From Wolfiporia cocos (lineage: Eukaryota; Basidiomycota; Agaricomycetes; Polyporales; Phaeolaceae): a DNA stretch of 64,000 nucleotides. This document shows, piece by piece, positions 42,425-55,518 of the stretch. The notes beneath the pieces were generated by a model that made no database searches, had not been told where the DNA came from, and saw only the letters and a list, made by a program, of their open reading frames with translations. Each line of letters begins with the position of its first letter. The stretch's first letter is position 1. The DNA is taken from positions 62,001 through 126,000 of the forward strand of contig JACCLO010000019.1 in the NCBI GenBank assembly GCA_029448655.1. Reading direction: 5' to 3'. The translations under genes and the position numbers were made by a program.

Positions 42425-43715
42425 TATCTTGGGATACAATATGCTGGAGACCCTCTCGCGCCCGCACAAACCAGTCGCGCTTCGGGAGAGGTAGCTATAT
42501 GTGCCGAAAGATACGAGGGCGAGTGTATCCAGCCAGCGCAAAGGACGGTCACGGTCGAGGTACCAGCAATCTGGCAAGGTTATATGCACTGTCCACAGCT
42601 ATCGCAATAACCTTGGCGGTCCAGACAGTGTTTCCCAAGATTGAGACGACCGTCAATAGGAGAAAGAGAGCGTAAGATGCATACGTGGACGAATCTGCAG
42701 TCAGGCTGGTACGTGTTCGCATCAGGTGCCCAGTGTCGCGTCGAACGTGTCGCGTCAGTCACATGTCTCCGGTGTAACGCGCGGCAGTAAGACTAAGTCA
42801 CGCGCGGGCTATAGCCACAGTAGTACCGCAGTCCCGCAGTCCAATCACATGTCTCCGGTATACAGTGTACTACCACTCCTTTTGAACTCGGTTTTTCGTC
42901 GATTGGCCAACGCACTTTCCTCCAAAGTAATGAGTGGGATATATCAACAAACGTATGAAGTATACATATTAAAATTATCTGAGGCATTGCTGGTGAACGT
43001 GTGGAGTATCGAGTAAAACATGCCAAAGTAACAGAATGTCACGAAAACCACTCCTTTACCCAGCGTGACTACACCTCAATTTGGAAACTCCGAGTCTCAA
43101 CCGCGTGCGCTCAAGCGCTCATTCATCGCCGCGTCGCGCAAGCTCTCATTCCATACACGTCACTCATTTGTCACGCCTACTTTCCATCATTTTTGGTGAC
43201 CTCAATCTCATTCAGATCCTCTACATCCTAAAGGGAAATGTACTCAGAAATGGATTCAGTAAATCTGTAAGCTATTAGATTCATGATCTATTTCAACTGT
43301 AGACTACAGTTGTTCGAAACATAGTGCATCTCATCTAAATTAGGCAATCACAGATATATGTGTGTTCACTGGCAACGAACCGTTTGTCAGAACTTGACGA
43401 AAGAATTTGAGCATAAGCATAGAGCATATACAAAGGTGCATTTGAAAAATGGGAGCATAATACAAAGCGGGGGAGGAGTTAGAGCCGAGTGGGTAAAGGG
43501 TAAAGGAATGGTAATACACTGTAAACGTCAGATTCCGATCTGCGCATCAATGCCACACCGGTTCTATTGCCATCATGACTATGGGTGGCGGAACAGTGCC
43601 AGTGAGAACATGCCCAGCTACTAATATTATAACCCAAAGTTACAACACCAATAGAGGACGCAAATAAGCATGCACAATAATTATGCGCTGTGTCACGCAA
43701 GAAGACAACGGAGAA
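42425..43715. other. ALG7 upstream region, no firm gene
   Basis: 1.29 kb between ALG7 and SMC6. Repeats of CACATGTCTCCGGT occur at about 42758 and 42846. A 57-codon frame (42722-42549, minus) is listed separately. The rest shows no recognised feature. Confidence 0.35.
42549..42722 (-). CDS. possible small membrane peptide, 57 residues
   Basis: Reads MRTRTSLTADSSTYASYALF, then a hydrophobic run (LLLTVVSILGNTVW) and a weaker second one. It lies 125 bp upstream of ALG7 on the same strand, so it could be an upstream ORF, the first exon of another gene, or chance. I do not recognise it. Confidence 0.2.
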   Translation of the reverse strand: MRTRTSLTADSSTYASYALFLLLTVVSILGNTVWTAKVIAIAVDSAYNLARLLVPRP

Positions 43716-46700
43716 CTACGCAAACGCCAGTACACCTTGTCCACGCTCAGGATCGGTCATTCGATGCACGCGGACGGTGTTACCGATAGGGATATTCGTC
43801 ATATCCTGTGGGGTGATTAGGACATACTGCTTGCGCTCCGAGGCGTTTGCAGTTTCAATCTGGGGTATTGTCATCAGCTTGCGGATGGCTACACAGTTCG
43901 GAACACCGTACCATCATCTTCATGCTGATACGCCGGTTAACCGCGTCCATGAACACATCGAACTCGTCTGTACAGCATTATTCCTTTAGTCACAACCCCA
44001 CGCACACTGCAGTATATACACACCCAGACATCTGATGGGACACCCAATAGATTCCCATAGAGATAACAAGAGACAGATAGTCGAGAAGGACTTCTCGCCT
44101 CCGCTGAGGGAGCGGGGATCCTTTTCGCGGCTGTTCTGCGTCAGAGTCTGGTCGTCGGTTTGCACCTGCAGAAATGCTTCCGTTGACAAGCTGAGGAAAG
44201 AAAGTAGGCACGCATGAACACACCTTGAGCTGTAGCGTGCCTGCGGTATGGTCAAACAACACCTTCCCGTAGTACCCGCGGTTAGAGAGGTGATACTGGA
44301 AGTAGACTTTGCATCGAAGGGCGATATGTCTGCGGAACTCTTGCCATCTCGCAAGCCGCATTCGCATGGATCTCTTCAGCGTCTAATGTATCCTAGATCA
44401 ACACTGAACCTCCGCTTGCTGAGATGAACTGCCATACCCGGTTCAGCGCCATACAGCTCTTAAAGTCCTTCTTGGCATTCTCCAACTCTTGCTTGGCCTT
44501 GTTCACTTCAATAGTCATCTCCTCAATAGTGGCACCATGTCTGCAATCCTGATTGAACTCGGTGATCATTGCTAACCCGAAGGTGCTCACCTCTTCTCTC
44601 GTTCGCGCAGAGCAGCTTGGACGGCGTCAAGACTGCGCTGGATTTCTTCGGCCGGACGAGGGTTATCGACACGTAAGCCGTTGCAGTATTCTTCGGCAGA
44701 GACTGTCCAGTTCTACGAACGCTGTTAGCAACACAGCAGACATTGCACTTGAAATCTGCACCTGGAACTCTGTCTGCAAGTTGTCTGCCACTGCCTTAGT
44801 ATCGTCGATTTTGGCCTGTTCTTCCGCAAGCTTCTTGTTGTAGAATGCTATGCGACTCTGTGCTTCCATGCGGTCTATCACGGCTTTCTCGATATTGGTC
44901 TACAGTCAATCCGACGGACGTCAACACCGATGTCTGGAACAACTTAACGTGTGCTTACCATTATAGCGGCGCGCTCAGACTCAAAGTTCGAGATCTGATC
45001 GTTGATCTCCCGCAGTCGTTCAAGGAGGGGTACCTGTGTTTCGTCGATCGCCACCCTCTTCTCGACAGTGACCTGGAATTGCGACATGACGAACGCTTTC
45101 TCTTCTTCCATGTCCTGTTTTCAGTGATGCATTATGGGATTCTGTCAGAACCAGATACTACGGAGATGGCACGACTTACGTGGAGGGCCTGCTCGAGGCC
45201 CTGGATAGTGATGGGTACCTCCTCATTAGCTTCATCCTGAAAGGTATCCCGAATTGCCTTGAGATCTCTGACGTGAGTTTGCTGGCGCGCCTCGCGGTCC
45301 TAAAGTACTCATAAGTGATGCTCCCAAAGGAACCGCTGGCAACATACATTTAGAGCACGAATCTCTCCTTTGAGCTGATTGTAGCGTTGCTGTGCGGATG
45401 AAATTTCCTCGTTCGCGGCTAGTAGTTCCTGCTCCGCAGTGCGGAACTCTTCTTGCCAGCGCCTTCAACACGTAGTCAGCATCGCAACTACACAAAGCAT
45501 AGACGATGTACCTCTTTTCTGCACTTGGATCTCTCTCGGAGAACAGCATCTGACGGGGGTCTCCGCGATTGAGCTGGTTGAGCGGGTTCGACTGACCACC
45601 GCCTTCCCTACACCAGGATGAAACATTATACAAACGTCTTGAACGGCGCTACGTAATCTGAACGCACGCATAGCGCATAACCCTATAGAGGTCTGCAGAC
45701 CATGCCACACCTCTTCCAAGATTGCGGAGGGTTGCATCCGCCTCGCTTCGAGAAGGAGCAATGACAGTGCTCTCAATGTGTGCCGAGTTGATCAAGACGC
45801 GTAGTACATAAGGATCGGAGACCTATGGAATGTCACATCAGCAGTCCCTTGATCATCATGCGTTCTAGGCTTACGTCGAGAGCACGCAACACCGTGAGCA
45901 CCTCTGGTGGGGGCTCTCCTCTGCTGTAGTCAAAAATGTCAACCTCGGCAATGATGATTTGAGCGTGGCTAAACATGATGGGATCAATTCAGAGACAGCG
46001 TTCAGGACAGATTGTATCTGCGCGCACCCGTTGCCATACTTGCGGAGAATCCTGTCGAGCGTCGATCGGTCGCGCGCATCCGTCAGCGCAAAGGCGCTCA
46101 TGAAGTTCCCCAGCTGAACGCGCATCAACGGAGCCCACGTGTGTGCGTCTCTGAGCTTGACATACATCCCAATGGGACCAACCGGCTTATTTCCATACCA
46201 ATTTGCACGCTGAATCTCGGCAAGGACCTTGTCCATGTCCCTGCCAAATGGTGCGAGTTGGCTCTTCTCCGCGTCCAAACACCGTTGCACCATGTTCTGG
46301 CACTGGTCGACACGGGATTTTATCCCTTCACGCTGCTGCTGCAGCGCTTTCCCTCTCTGTTCGACTTCCTTGATCTCAGCGATCTTCTGCGCCTTCTCCT
46401 CTTGCAGGGTCTGTAGCTGTTGCTCGGCCTCGGCAAAGTTGTGCTTGGCTTCCTCCAGCTGACGGCTCGTCTCGTCGCGCTTGAACTGCGTGTCCTCCAG
46501 GATGCGCGCCTGCTCGGTCTGAATGCGCTCTTGCAAGCCTTCGATTTGCTGTTTAATGTTCTTGATGCTTTGATCCATCCGCCCTTCCTCCGACTACCAT
46601 CGACATCTGTAATCAGTGGTTTACCTCTCTCAACAGTTGTTTACGTAGCCTACCCTGTAGCTAGAGATCCTGGACTTGTTCTCGCGAATTTGCGTTGTCA

Positions 46701-48364
46701 ACTTCTCCTTCTCTGACATGATTGTGGCAATGTCGCCCAGCGCCGCTGAATCGCCTTCGAGCGCGGCGATCTCGTTCGATACCCTCTGGAATTCAGCCTA
46801 ATAGTTTGTGTGAGACAAGATCGGACAAGAAGAGCTGTGTTCTACCTCAGTTTTGTCCATGTCTGCTTGAATTTTGGGAATGCGGCGCTCCAACTTTGCA
46901 ACCTCTTGCAATTGCTTGGATAGTTCCTATATGCGGTGAAAATGATGAGCGGTGCTAGTCGCAACGAGAATTCGGAGCGAACTTGTTCTTTGGAGGCGAC
47001 ATGCGCCCATGCAAGCTCCTTTTTGAGTTCATCAGCTTTATGTCTTTGCTCTCGTGCTGCAGCCGCCTCCTTGAAGCGAGCTGTGGCTTCGTCCAATCTG
47101 TCTTGTAAGTCTGGAATGTCCTCGCGTTTTCGAAGAAGAGTTTTCCGGGCTATACCGATGTGCTCGAGGCATATTTGATACTCCTCGCTCAATTGACTAA
47201 GTTGCGTGCCACGAAGGAAAAACTGGATGATCGACGCTCGTGAATGCTAACAATCGATGCAAATACATACGACGAACCTTGTACTTGTCTGCAGGCTGGG
47301 AGGCACTCAAGAACTGCCTAGCGGCGTCTGCGTGATCTGTTCAGACAATTGGACTAGGCCATTAGTAACGAGCGACGTGCCCTGTGTCAAAATGTTCATC
47401 GGATTGTCGACTTGAATGTTCATATGATCGCATATAGCCGATAGTTCCTCCCTCTTGTTCGAGATAACTTGGCCACCAGCGCTCCTGATTTTGTACGAGG
47501 ATGCACCGTCCTTCGTGAATCGACGCGTGATGTAGATGGTTTTTCCATATTCTTTCGGGCGGTATGCCTCTTCGCCTTGGTTCTTGATGGCCACTGTCAC
47601 CTCTGCCACTCTAAGTGCGGAGGTTGTTCAGCAAGGATATACTTCATGCAGGATGTGTACTGACTCTGCACCCTCGCGAATGAATGACTTCAGACCACTA
47701 CCACGGCCAGTGGAGGTTGCTTTTCCACCCAGAGCAACAGTCAAGGCAGACAGAACAGCACTCTTACCACCTAATAGAGAACGTCATCATGAATCGCTTG
47801 TAGAATCTGATGCAGAATGCAAACATACTTCCGTTATGACCTTTTCCCATTCACGATAAGCATGAGCCAGGAAATCATAAAGCGGAGCTTACCTATGATA
47901 AAGTTGATTTGCGGACCAAATTTGAAAGTTAGGAAGCGGTGACACATGAAATGATGCATCTCTAAGGACTCGATGATCCCCATCTCCGCAGCTCCCTTAT
48001 TACAGATACGGCGTCAGCATCCGGGCAGTGTGACATAAATGACTCCGCGTACCCCTTGGATTCTCCCTTTCGACATAAGTTTCTCGCGGATCTCCTCTTC
48101 GTGTTCCTCCTCAAACCTCTTTTCCTCGTCCTCGTCTGGAGTAACCTGCTTCAGCGACTCCTCGTCTTCGTCCTCTTCCTCATCCGCGTCTTCATCGTCG
48201 CGCTGACGCTCCTTGCCCTTCCTTTTGCTTTTGCTTGTGCGCAGGGCCTCGTCGGCCTCGTCTTCAATCACATCATTGGTGCGAGCGCGCTTGGATGACT
48301 GCGAGCTCCTTCTGAGGCCGTCTTCGTCGTCGCTATTGATCGTTACAGCTCTGCGTTTTGCCAT
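43716..48364 (-). CDS. SMC6: SMC6, structural maintenance of chromosomes 6
   Basis: A long multi-exon gene on the minus strand. It starts [20 protein letters not shown] with an acidic, basic-patched disordered leader. Next come [20 protein letters not shown] and the Walker A site [20 protein letters not shown], cut by two introns (acceptors near 47825 and 47770), then [10 protein letters not shown]. Coiled coil follows to the hinge region ([32 protein letters not shown], about 46300-46000), then more coiled coil, the ABC signature [20 protein letters not shown] and Walker B-adjacent [17 protein letters not shown], and the end RGQGVLAFA. With SMC5 and Nse proteins it acts in recombination repair and fork stability. 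Many exons are 60-250 bp. No disabling change was found, though not every splice site was checked. It diverges from the membrane-protein gene at 48905. Confidence 0.93.
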
Positions 48365-48904
48365 CGCGCGCGTCGGTGGCTGATGGACGAGAGCTAACGA
48401 GGTCAAACCAGCGCGTCGCGACGCGTCGAGTGCGCCAAGCAAGTGCAAACATCGGCTTGACTTGGCAAGTACGTCGAATCTGTGGGCGAAGTCTGGGCCA
48501 GATTTGCTTCCAATTTACGAATTGAAGCACCATCATGCTTGAATGAACTGAGATCGCGGACGTAATGACATCTTGTTCGCGCACATATACTTAGCAGACC
48601 GCTGCAGGAATATTGAATGGCCGCCGCCTTTGACTGCGAGCATGATCGCTGATGCAGACACCCGTCGCGATGCAGCACGCGATGAGCGCAACGTTGATCG
48701 GTAGTATTCTGGTCCAAATTCAGCCGGGTTCAGCATGGACGCGATTAGACAGGCGCGCAGCACACTCCTTCTTCCTTCCACCATCTGTTTGTTTCCTCCA
48801 TCCACCGCCGGAGCTCCTCTGCACGCCTGAGTCTCCGAGGCATCCATTCTCTTTCGACACACTCATTTACAACGTCACTCCTTTCTCTCCCTTCAAACTG
48901 AAAT
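48365..48904. promoter_or_regulatory. divergent promoter between SMC6 and the membrane-protein gene
   Basis: 540 bp between opposite starts at 48364 (-) and 48905 (+). A CT-rich leader (CTTCTTCCTTCCACCATC near 48770) precedes the plus-strand gene, as is common in fungi. No defined factor sites. Confidence 0.45.
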
Positions 48905-50405
48905 ATGGCCCAGCCGGTCTATCGGTCTCCCCCAATTGCTGGACGACCTCCCTATGCAACGGACGAACCTGATTCGGTATACGAGCAGCAGTCCAGCCCC
49001 ACTCGCAGGGTGAGGCAGCCTGCACCTCCCAATCCCAACGACAGGTCTTCGGCCTACAACATGTACGTAGAATATCTCATTCTATGCGTGATCGGGAGCT
49101 GCATCGGGGGGTTCAAATTGGCGCGCCTACTTACTGGCCGTAAATAGTTATGGAGGGGCTCAGACGATGGGGATATAAGAGGACATGACGTAGTGAGAAT
49201 AGTACGCGTATCGGCGATTTTGCAGCAGGTCTCTGCTCGGACACGTAGTTCGCGAGAACATATCCAGTCCAGTTCTCTCCTCTTCTGTTGTTCCTCCGGG
49301 CAATTTTAGCTGCAGTGATGGCCCGTCGATAGCTCGGCACTTGATTGCGCAGCAGGGCTTGGTACTGACAGCTCCACAGGTATGATCAGTACCTAGAGGG
49401 CGGCAATGCTACCGACAATCCATTTGACGATAGTAAGCAAGCCCCAAGGCAACAGCCTATCCCCCTCGCTGCGCCCAAGCCTGGCTATGCAGCCCCCGTT
49501 GCCGCCTTGAATCTCGCACGACCCTCGCGCGCAGCTACCCCCGAGGGTAGGCAGCCCACATCTTCTGCGCCCCTCTCGCCCGAGATGTCACAGGCGTTCC
49601 CTAAGCCACTCACGCTTGTATCACGGCAAGCGTCACCGGTGTCGGGTAACTTCCCACAGGGCCCCCATCAGCTGCAGGCTTCGATGACGCCGATCGCGCC
49701 TGCGTTCATTCGCCCGTCGAGTGCAGCGAGTGGGACGCGCGATGTCAAGTTTTCACCCACTCAGCCAATCTTGCGTGGGGAGAAAGAGGAGCCGTTGCCA
49801 AAGAGGGGACAGGGTGAGGACTTCTGGCGTCGATTCAGCATGGTTGCAAAGGAGGACAGCGGTGCGCCTGGAAAGAACAAACAGAGGTCAGTCCTCATTT
49901 AGCCAGTTTGTTATCGTGGTTGAAAGTCCCCTCAAGTGCTTGGCTTCACAAGACAACAAGCGGGAGCTCCCGTCATGCTCGTTGGGTCTGGCTGATTGGC
50001 ATGACTCTCCTGCTGGTAAAATAATTTGGTGTAATCCAGTTGAAACATTGTCTGATGCCAAGATCGTCACAACAGATCATCGTGCTCGCGTGCGCCTTCG
50101 GTGTCTATAAATCACATAAAGACTCGAACTCCTCTGCGGCTGACACTCCGGTGACCGCTCTCGGGGGCAGCGCGGACGAGGGATTCTCCTCTTCTGCAGG
50201 ATCAGATGGCACATCAACATATTTGCATGTCTCCCCGACAAACACTGTCGCTCGCCGCGACGCGTTGTACGGTATGGCCATGCCTAGCGCCATCCCGGTC
50301 TCTGGCCCCGCTCTGTCAGACGCGAGTACAGACCCACACCTCGTGCGGACCTTCTCTTCCCTGAACCGTCGGCAGCGGCGCTCACCCGTCAGTCGAACGG
50401 AGTGA
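48905..50405 (+). CDS. single-pass membrane protein, fungal, function unknown
   Basis: Exons 48905-49062, 49380-49886, 49937-50015 and 50076-50405 join in phase to 357 residues. The N-terminal 210 residues are Pro/Ser/Gln-rich and disordered (MAQPVYRSPPIAGRPP, DQYLEGGNATDNPFDD). A basic segment (WLHKTTSGSSRHARWVW) precedes one transmembrane helix split by an intron (LIGMTLLL joined to IIVLACAFGVY). The C-terminal tail is Ser/Thr-rich. Cytoplasmic N-terminus and extracytoplasmic tail are suggested by the positive-inside rule. The first intron (317 nt) is far longer than any other in the window. I know similar proteins in basidiomycetes but no function. Confidence 0.7.
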
Positions 50406-51555
50406 TTTATGAGGGAAATATTGCACGCCCGCTATGCTCAGCGCTCAGATGCGACGTGGGAGTCATGGCCTCCTGGGATTGGTGTCGCGCTATGACCCGC
50501 TTCCCGTCCGCTCTTTGTCTCGGCTCTTTACGGATATTTATCACACCACTGACTCTCCGGTTCTGCTATCACGATTTCTCCTCTTCGCGCATACCCCCTC
50601 ACGTTTCTCGAAACTTGGACTGATGGGATCTCTTTTACGTGGCAAGGTGGACCATTCTGACTCCTGATTCTTTGGCAAATGGTTTGGCTGTGTTTCGAGT
50701 GTTACGATTACGCCTTCTTCGTGCTTGTCCATCTCGGTGCTTATTTCTTGTTACATAGTGTCCTGTGTTTCGGTTCAGAGTAACATACCCTGCGACGCCC
50801 TTGTGTACCTACTAATTGCATATCTAGTCACGGATAGTATATCGCGGACAGGATTATGCTGGCGCCTCTCCAATCTCTCGTGATCGACCCGGACACTTTG
50901 ATTTGTTGTCTCAGTCACTTCTGTCACAATCCTAACGCTCGTCTTCAGTCCTGCAATTGAATTCTGCCCATCGTGTTCACGGTATTGCCGTATGTGTTTT
51001 GTTACCTCAGGCTCTAATCACTGACTATCATATTATTCGGCAATAATACTTACCGAGGTTGTAACCAGATACGACAGGCCTAGGGGATTGATTGCATTCC
51101 TCGAAGGGAACCAGAGAAGGGTATGTTCCACGGCTCTAGGCACACCGGGCAAGACATATACGATCATCTATTGTCTACTCGCACAAGCTGCGACTGACAT
51201 TCCGGCGACTTCGAGCAACAGGCGCATTTCACTCGATGGGTTTCAAGAATCTCTGCTTCTTGTCATATCTCCCCGACATGAGCACGTGCACCGCTCTACA
51301 ATACATATTGCCTTTGACTACAGTATCTCGCCGAGGTAGAAAGGTGCTATCGCCGAGATAAATCGCTTGCTGAGGGACTGACGATCCTCTTACCGAACGG
51401 AGATGAGGCGCACTTCGTGCTGATAGGCCTACCCGAGGTCTATACAGATTGGCTGGCCGATCATGCCTTACACCGAGGTCGCGCAAGCTGGTTTTAATCG
51501 TGCCATATACACTGTCGAACACCGCTTCAATATCTCCACACACGGGCCTTGTGGA
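50406..51555. other. no gene recognised
   Basis: About 1.15 kb. Short frames only. The part from 51340 may include a decayed 5' portion of the F-box-like copy that follows, but the similarity is not convincing. Confidence 0.3.
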
Positions 51556-52217
51556 GTTTAAGCATCAGGATCAAACGGCAAGTTATATCACCTGTGGCCA
51601 GTTCATTGCTACTTATGGGCATCTGTCAATGCCTCTGCGCTGCATCTATCGCATCTCCGTCGCTCACGCTGACTCACCTACGGCTCTTGCGAGCAATGAG
51701 TGTCGACCAGTTAGGCATCATGGCGCATTCAGGGCCAGATAATAGGGTAATCTCCGTGTCATTTATTGGCAACTTGCCACCATCCTCGAGAACCCCAAGC
51801 TGGGCCACAGGGTGAGGGCAATAAGTAGATGTTAATGCACTCATGTTGCTTTCCCGTCGTGGCGACTCGATTGACCGCTCAAGACGCAAGATAAATGCAT
51901 ATACTATGCACGCGAGCACTTGGTAATTCATGCCAGCCTCCAAAAATCCCAGCATCCCCCAGAATGACGCAGGGGATTCTCGGCACGGTCTCACTGGATA
52001 TGCTTTCCCGTCGTTTTCATTGATTTCTGTGTGTTCTACTTCTTCATCCCGAATGCTATCTGCTGTGTACTCTCTGTTGAACTCTTTGGCTGCATTTCCT
52101 TGGTGGCAGTATGCTATGGCTTGCCAGATTATCCCGTCGACGAGGAGCTGGGGTCGCATTTGGGATATTGGGGCTGCAGCTAGAAAGACTAACTGAGCAA
52201 CGAGGGGTTCCCAGCAT
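51556..52217 (+). pseudogene. decayed copy of the F-box-like gene at 55519
   Basis: Pieces in two frames match the intact gene: SIASPSLTLTHLRLLRAMSV (51650-51710) against SLAAPSLTIPRLWLLRALNV; CSTSSSRMLSAVYSLLN (52032-52082) against CSTSSHMLWSLYPLLN; and WWQYAMACQIIPSTRSWGRI plus WDIGAAA against WRHYAIACQRSPSMRNRGRI plus WDIALQL. Even the 3' end (GCAACGAGGGGTTCCCAGCA) parallels the intact copy. Stops and frameshifts separate the pieces. Confidence 0.7.
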
Positions 52218-54524
52218 TTGATTGAGACCGAGTTGCATTCGCGAGACTGCCCCAATTCGGTGAGTCTTGCTATATTCCAATGTCATATCTGCGAAGCTTA
52301 TTAGATAGTCAGCGTTGTAAGCAGACCTCCTAGTCACCGTGCGTCGCGAGATGTCTGCACGATCCTGTGCATGCCGTCGATATTACCACTACATTCCCCC
52401 ACTCTGTCTGATTCCGCTGTGGGCAGCACTATAATCAGTTCTTAGTCTCAGCTCATAGTTCATGAACCGAAGCGAACGGTATGCTTATTTGCTGGATGTC
52501 GTTGCCGGTCACCTCTACAGAAGTACCACAGCGAGAGGTGGAGATCTACGTAATGGTACGTCGCCGGGGTTGATGGGCTTAGTGTCTTCAATGGACAAGG
52601 TCGAGGCCAGAGACGGATCTTCGTCCTGTTATGTCCCTTCCACATCATAATGATTGGTGTACCCAACTTGCTTTGGACCTGGCTGCTATGCTGAGAGCGT
52701 GCAAACAAGCTTCATCTGCGCCATACACGGTGTCGAAATTCATCATTATGCTGCCACATCGAACGGCTAGAGTTTTGCGCAAGGAGAAGTTGGCAGACAA
52801 TATCGTTTAAACATGGCTGAGCAGAAGGTAGTGGAGCTCGTCACTGCTTCGACGGGGGTCCCAGAGATTTATGAGAAGAAACCGCGAAGCATAACACTAG
52901 AGACACCGGAAGCAGATGTCGTGGAGATTTGTTATGGAGCAGTGCATGCCTGGCTGCTATCAAGATCATTAATAACTGTATTCATTGAGGCATATGCTGT
53001 ATATATCGATTTTCAACATACCATCCGCTGCGTTGCGTTGACCCCCAGGCCCATGAATATTCTGTCCGTCTGATACGCTGCGTTCAGGGCTTCGAACAAT
53101 TATCGGTCCATCTGAGGCTAAGCGAACGCTGTCCGGACGCGCACAGTTTTCCGGCGTTGATATATACATACCCAGACATTTTGATTAACATCGCTCATCT
53201 TCAGTTAGAGTCTGCTCGACAAGGTGATCGTGATCATCCGACCTCGTCCATGACAGCAATCTCGAAGGTGCCGCGTAAGAACATCGCTTCTGGCGCCACA
53301 CTGAGGGTATCGTTGAACAGCACTCTACGAATGAATAGTTGCGACGTGCTTTCCAAAGCTAGCGTAAAGCAGCGCTTGTCTGCAATCCTGTGGTCACTGT
53401 CTCGCGGCCCAGGCGCCAATGCGAGGAGCAAGAAATTGCAAAGCCATAGTGTGAGAGACTCGCAACATCGTCTGGTCGGCTCTCATCGGGATCTGATGTA
53501 CTGGGGAGAAATATCTGAGTATGATATAGGGCTGAGACAGCAAAGCCAATCGTCCAATCTGAATCGAGACTGTCCACTTAGCCTCACGCCCGGGGCTGCT
53601 AGTACGCTCACCGCTCACCTTGTCCCGCAAGCCGTGCGTCATCATTGTCCTCCTGCTTCATTGGCACAGGGTCTTTGCGTCAGTAAGTGTGGCTGCATTC
53701 TGGGAGGTTCCTGGCAGTCTAGCCACCATCGAAAACATATGTTCTGCAGAATCACATCGTGGATCCGACGTAATGAATGATGCACGGGCAGCATGTGCCG
53801 TCACAAAGCTGATGTGCATCATTACGCACGCTGTAGTAATCCGCTCATGGCTTCGGCTATGATATAGCGCAGTCAGCTTTATGCGGTAGACAGTCGCCGC
53901 GGTCTGGGCACTATTGTCATCTCAGCTCCATGAGGGCATTAAGGACGCGACGTATTGATATGTGGCGTGAAATATATCTGCGCAGCAGATCACCAAAATG
54001 GGTATAAATGCTGAGCGTTGGCAGGTGCCATAATGCCCTCGTAATAGGTGTCATACTGTGAATGAACGAATAGACACAGAGACTGATATAGAACGTTTAC
54101 TGTCTTCGTCTGCGGAATGCAGGAAGTAACCGGTAACCAGCTGATGAGCGTAGTGGTTGAGGTACCTGGCGAATCTTTTGTGGGGCAAGCATGGCTTGGT
54201 GCGAGACTCTGTACTGGCTCGCGCATCAGCCGAGATTTGATTTGTCATCCAGATTGATTTGCCACGGAGATATACTGTGCCCTATCACGTACTATGCGAA
54301 GTGGGAGAAATGGGTGATACGAGAGGGCCTCAGCTTACTACTCAGCGTCATACGCACAACGTGTCAAAATCCACAGTCACCTCCTGCCATGATACGATTT
54401 CGATTCATGGTGCATGGAGGACTGACATTCCGGTTGATCATTCGCGTGCATGTTGTAATTGTATGCATTCTCTCAATGTATAAGCAAGTCGGTGGCCTCC
54501 GTATGATGTAGAGTTTCAGTCAAT
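52218..54524. other. no gene recognised
   Basis: 2.3 kb. Frames at 53157-53780 (+, 207 codons) and 53234-53645 (-) overlap on opposite strands. Neither shows a domain or convincing splice structure. Possibly decayed gene fragments. Confidence 0.3.
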
Positions 54525-54526
54525 TA

Positions 54527-55206
54527 TCTTAATCTGCCAACTGCCCTTTGCTTAAGAAATCGCAGTTGCGAGCTAGGTTTGCACGCAGATTAATCTGCTA
54601 ACTGCGGCAGATTAATCTACTGTGACAATAAAATGGTACATCCCGGATTCGAACCAAGGACCTTAGCACAGATGAGAATAAGAGCATCGCAGCATAATTA
54701 GCCACTGAGCCATAGTGGCAACAGTTACCATGGACCAATCAAAATATATATAACACAAATTTTACACACAATTTTCGCAAATCATCAAGGCAACTAACTG
54801 CTCCAACAAGCATACACAGAAATCAATGATAGTGGTAGCTTGTTTTACCATGCTTGACCTGGAGCAACTCACCATGGTAAAGCTGAATACACTGGAATCA
54901 CAGGTCTTTAGAGGCAGATTCATTTGTATTTGTGTTATGGAAGATGTTAAACTGCGAAAATGAAGTTTACAAAATACTCTATATATCGCTTAAAATGGAG
55001 CAGACACCAGTTCCACTGTAGCTCAGTTGGCTAATGTATGATGTGATGCTGTTATTCTCATCTGTGCTAGGGTCCTTGGTTCGACCCCGGGATGTACCAT
55101 TTTATTGTCACAGTAGATTAATCTGCCGCAGTTAGCAGATTAATCTGCGTGCAAACCTAGCTCGCAACTGCGATTTCTTAAGCGAAGGGCAGTTGGCAGA
55201 TTAAGA
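54527..55206. mobile_element. 680-bp foldback element with tRNA-like arms
   Basis: Arms of about 190 bp are inverted copies starting TCTTAATCTGCCAACTGCCC, flanked by TA on both sides (54525-54526, 55207-55208). Each arm holds a tRNA-related block: on plus at about 55015-55100 an A-box-like TAGCTCAGTTGG and a B-box-like GGTTCGACCCC; on minus at about 54715-54635 TGGCTCAGTGG and GGTTCGAATCC. The would-be acceptor stems do not pair (GGATGTACCA has no partner 5' of the A box), so these are SINE-like, not working tRNA genes. About 290 bp of unique AT-rich DNA lies between the arms. Confidence 0.8.
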
Positions 55207-55518
55207 TATCCCTTGTATGATAGCGTCTAGGTACGTGACTCGAGTACCCAATGCACGATCTTGCAAATAAGCTCGTCAAGCGGCTCAGGAGTTACAGAGA
55301 GGTCGTTTTTCCGATCGCTTTTCATGTTTCTGGATTGGAGTGGTTGCCAGACTGAGATCGCGAAGAGTGACTGCGGAATGGGGCCCTATAGGGCGTGCTG
55401 AAGTTTGAGTAGCCGTTGCCCTGACTCCGCACTCTTCAGCGCGCTATATGAGTGTATGTGAGTCCTCATGTTGACACATTGACGAAAGTTATGTCGTTTG
55501 GTATAGCAGAACTGAACG

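Noticed and set aside
53157..53780. 207-codon gene on plus strand
   Set aside because: Overlaps minus-strand frames of similar length, has no domain, and composition does not favour either strand.
54610..55105. Two tRNA genes
   Set aside because: A and B boxes are present, but the acceptor stems do not pair and the blocks are mirrored inside a foldback element, so they are tRNA-derived repeats.
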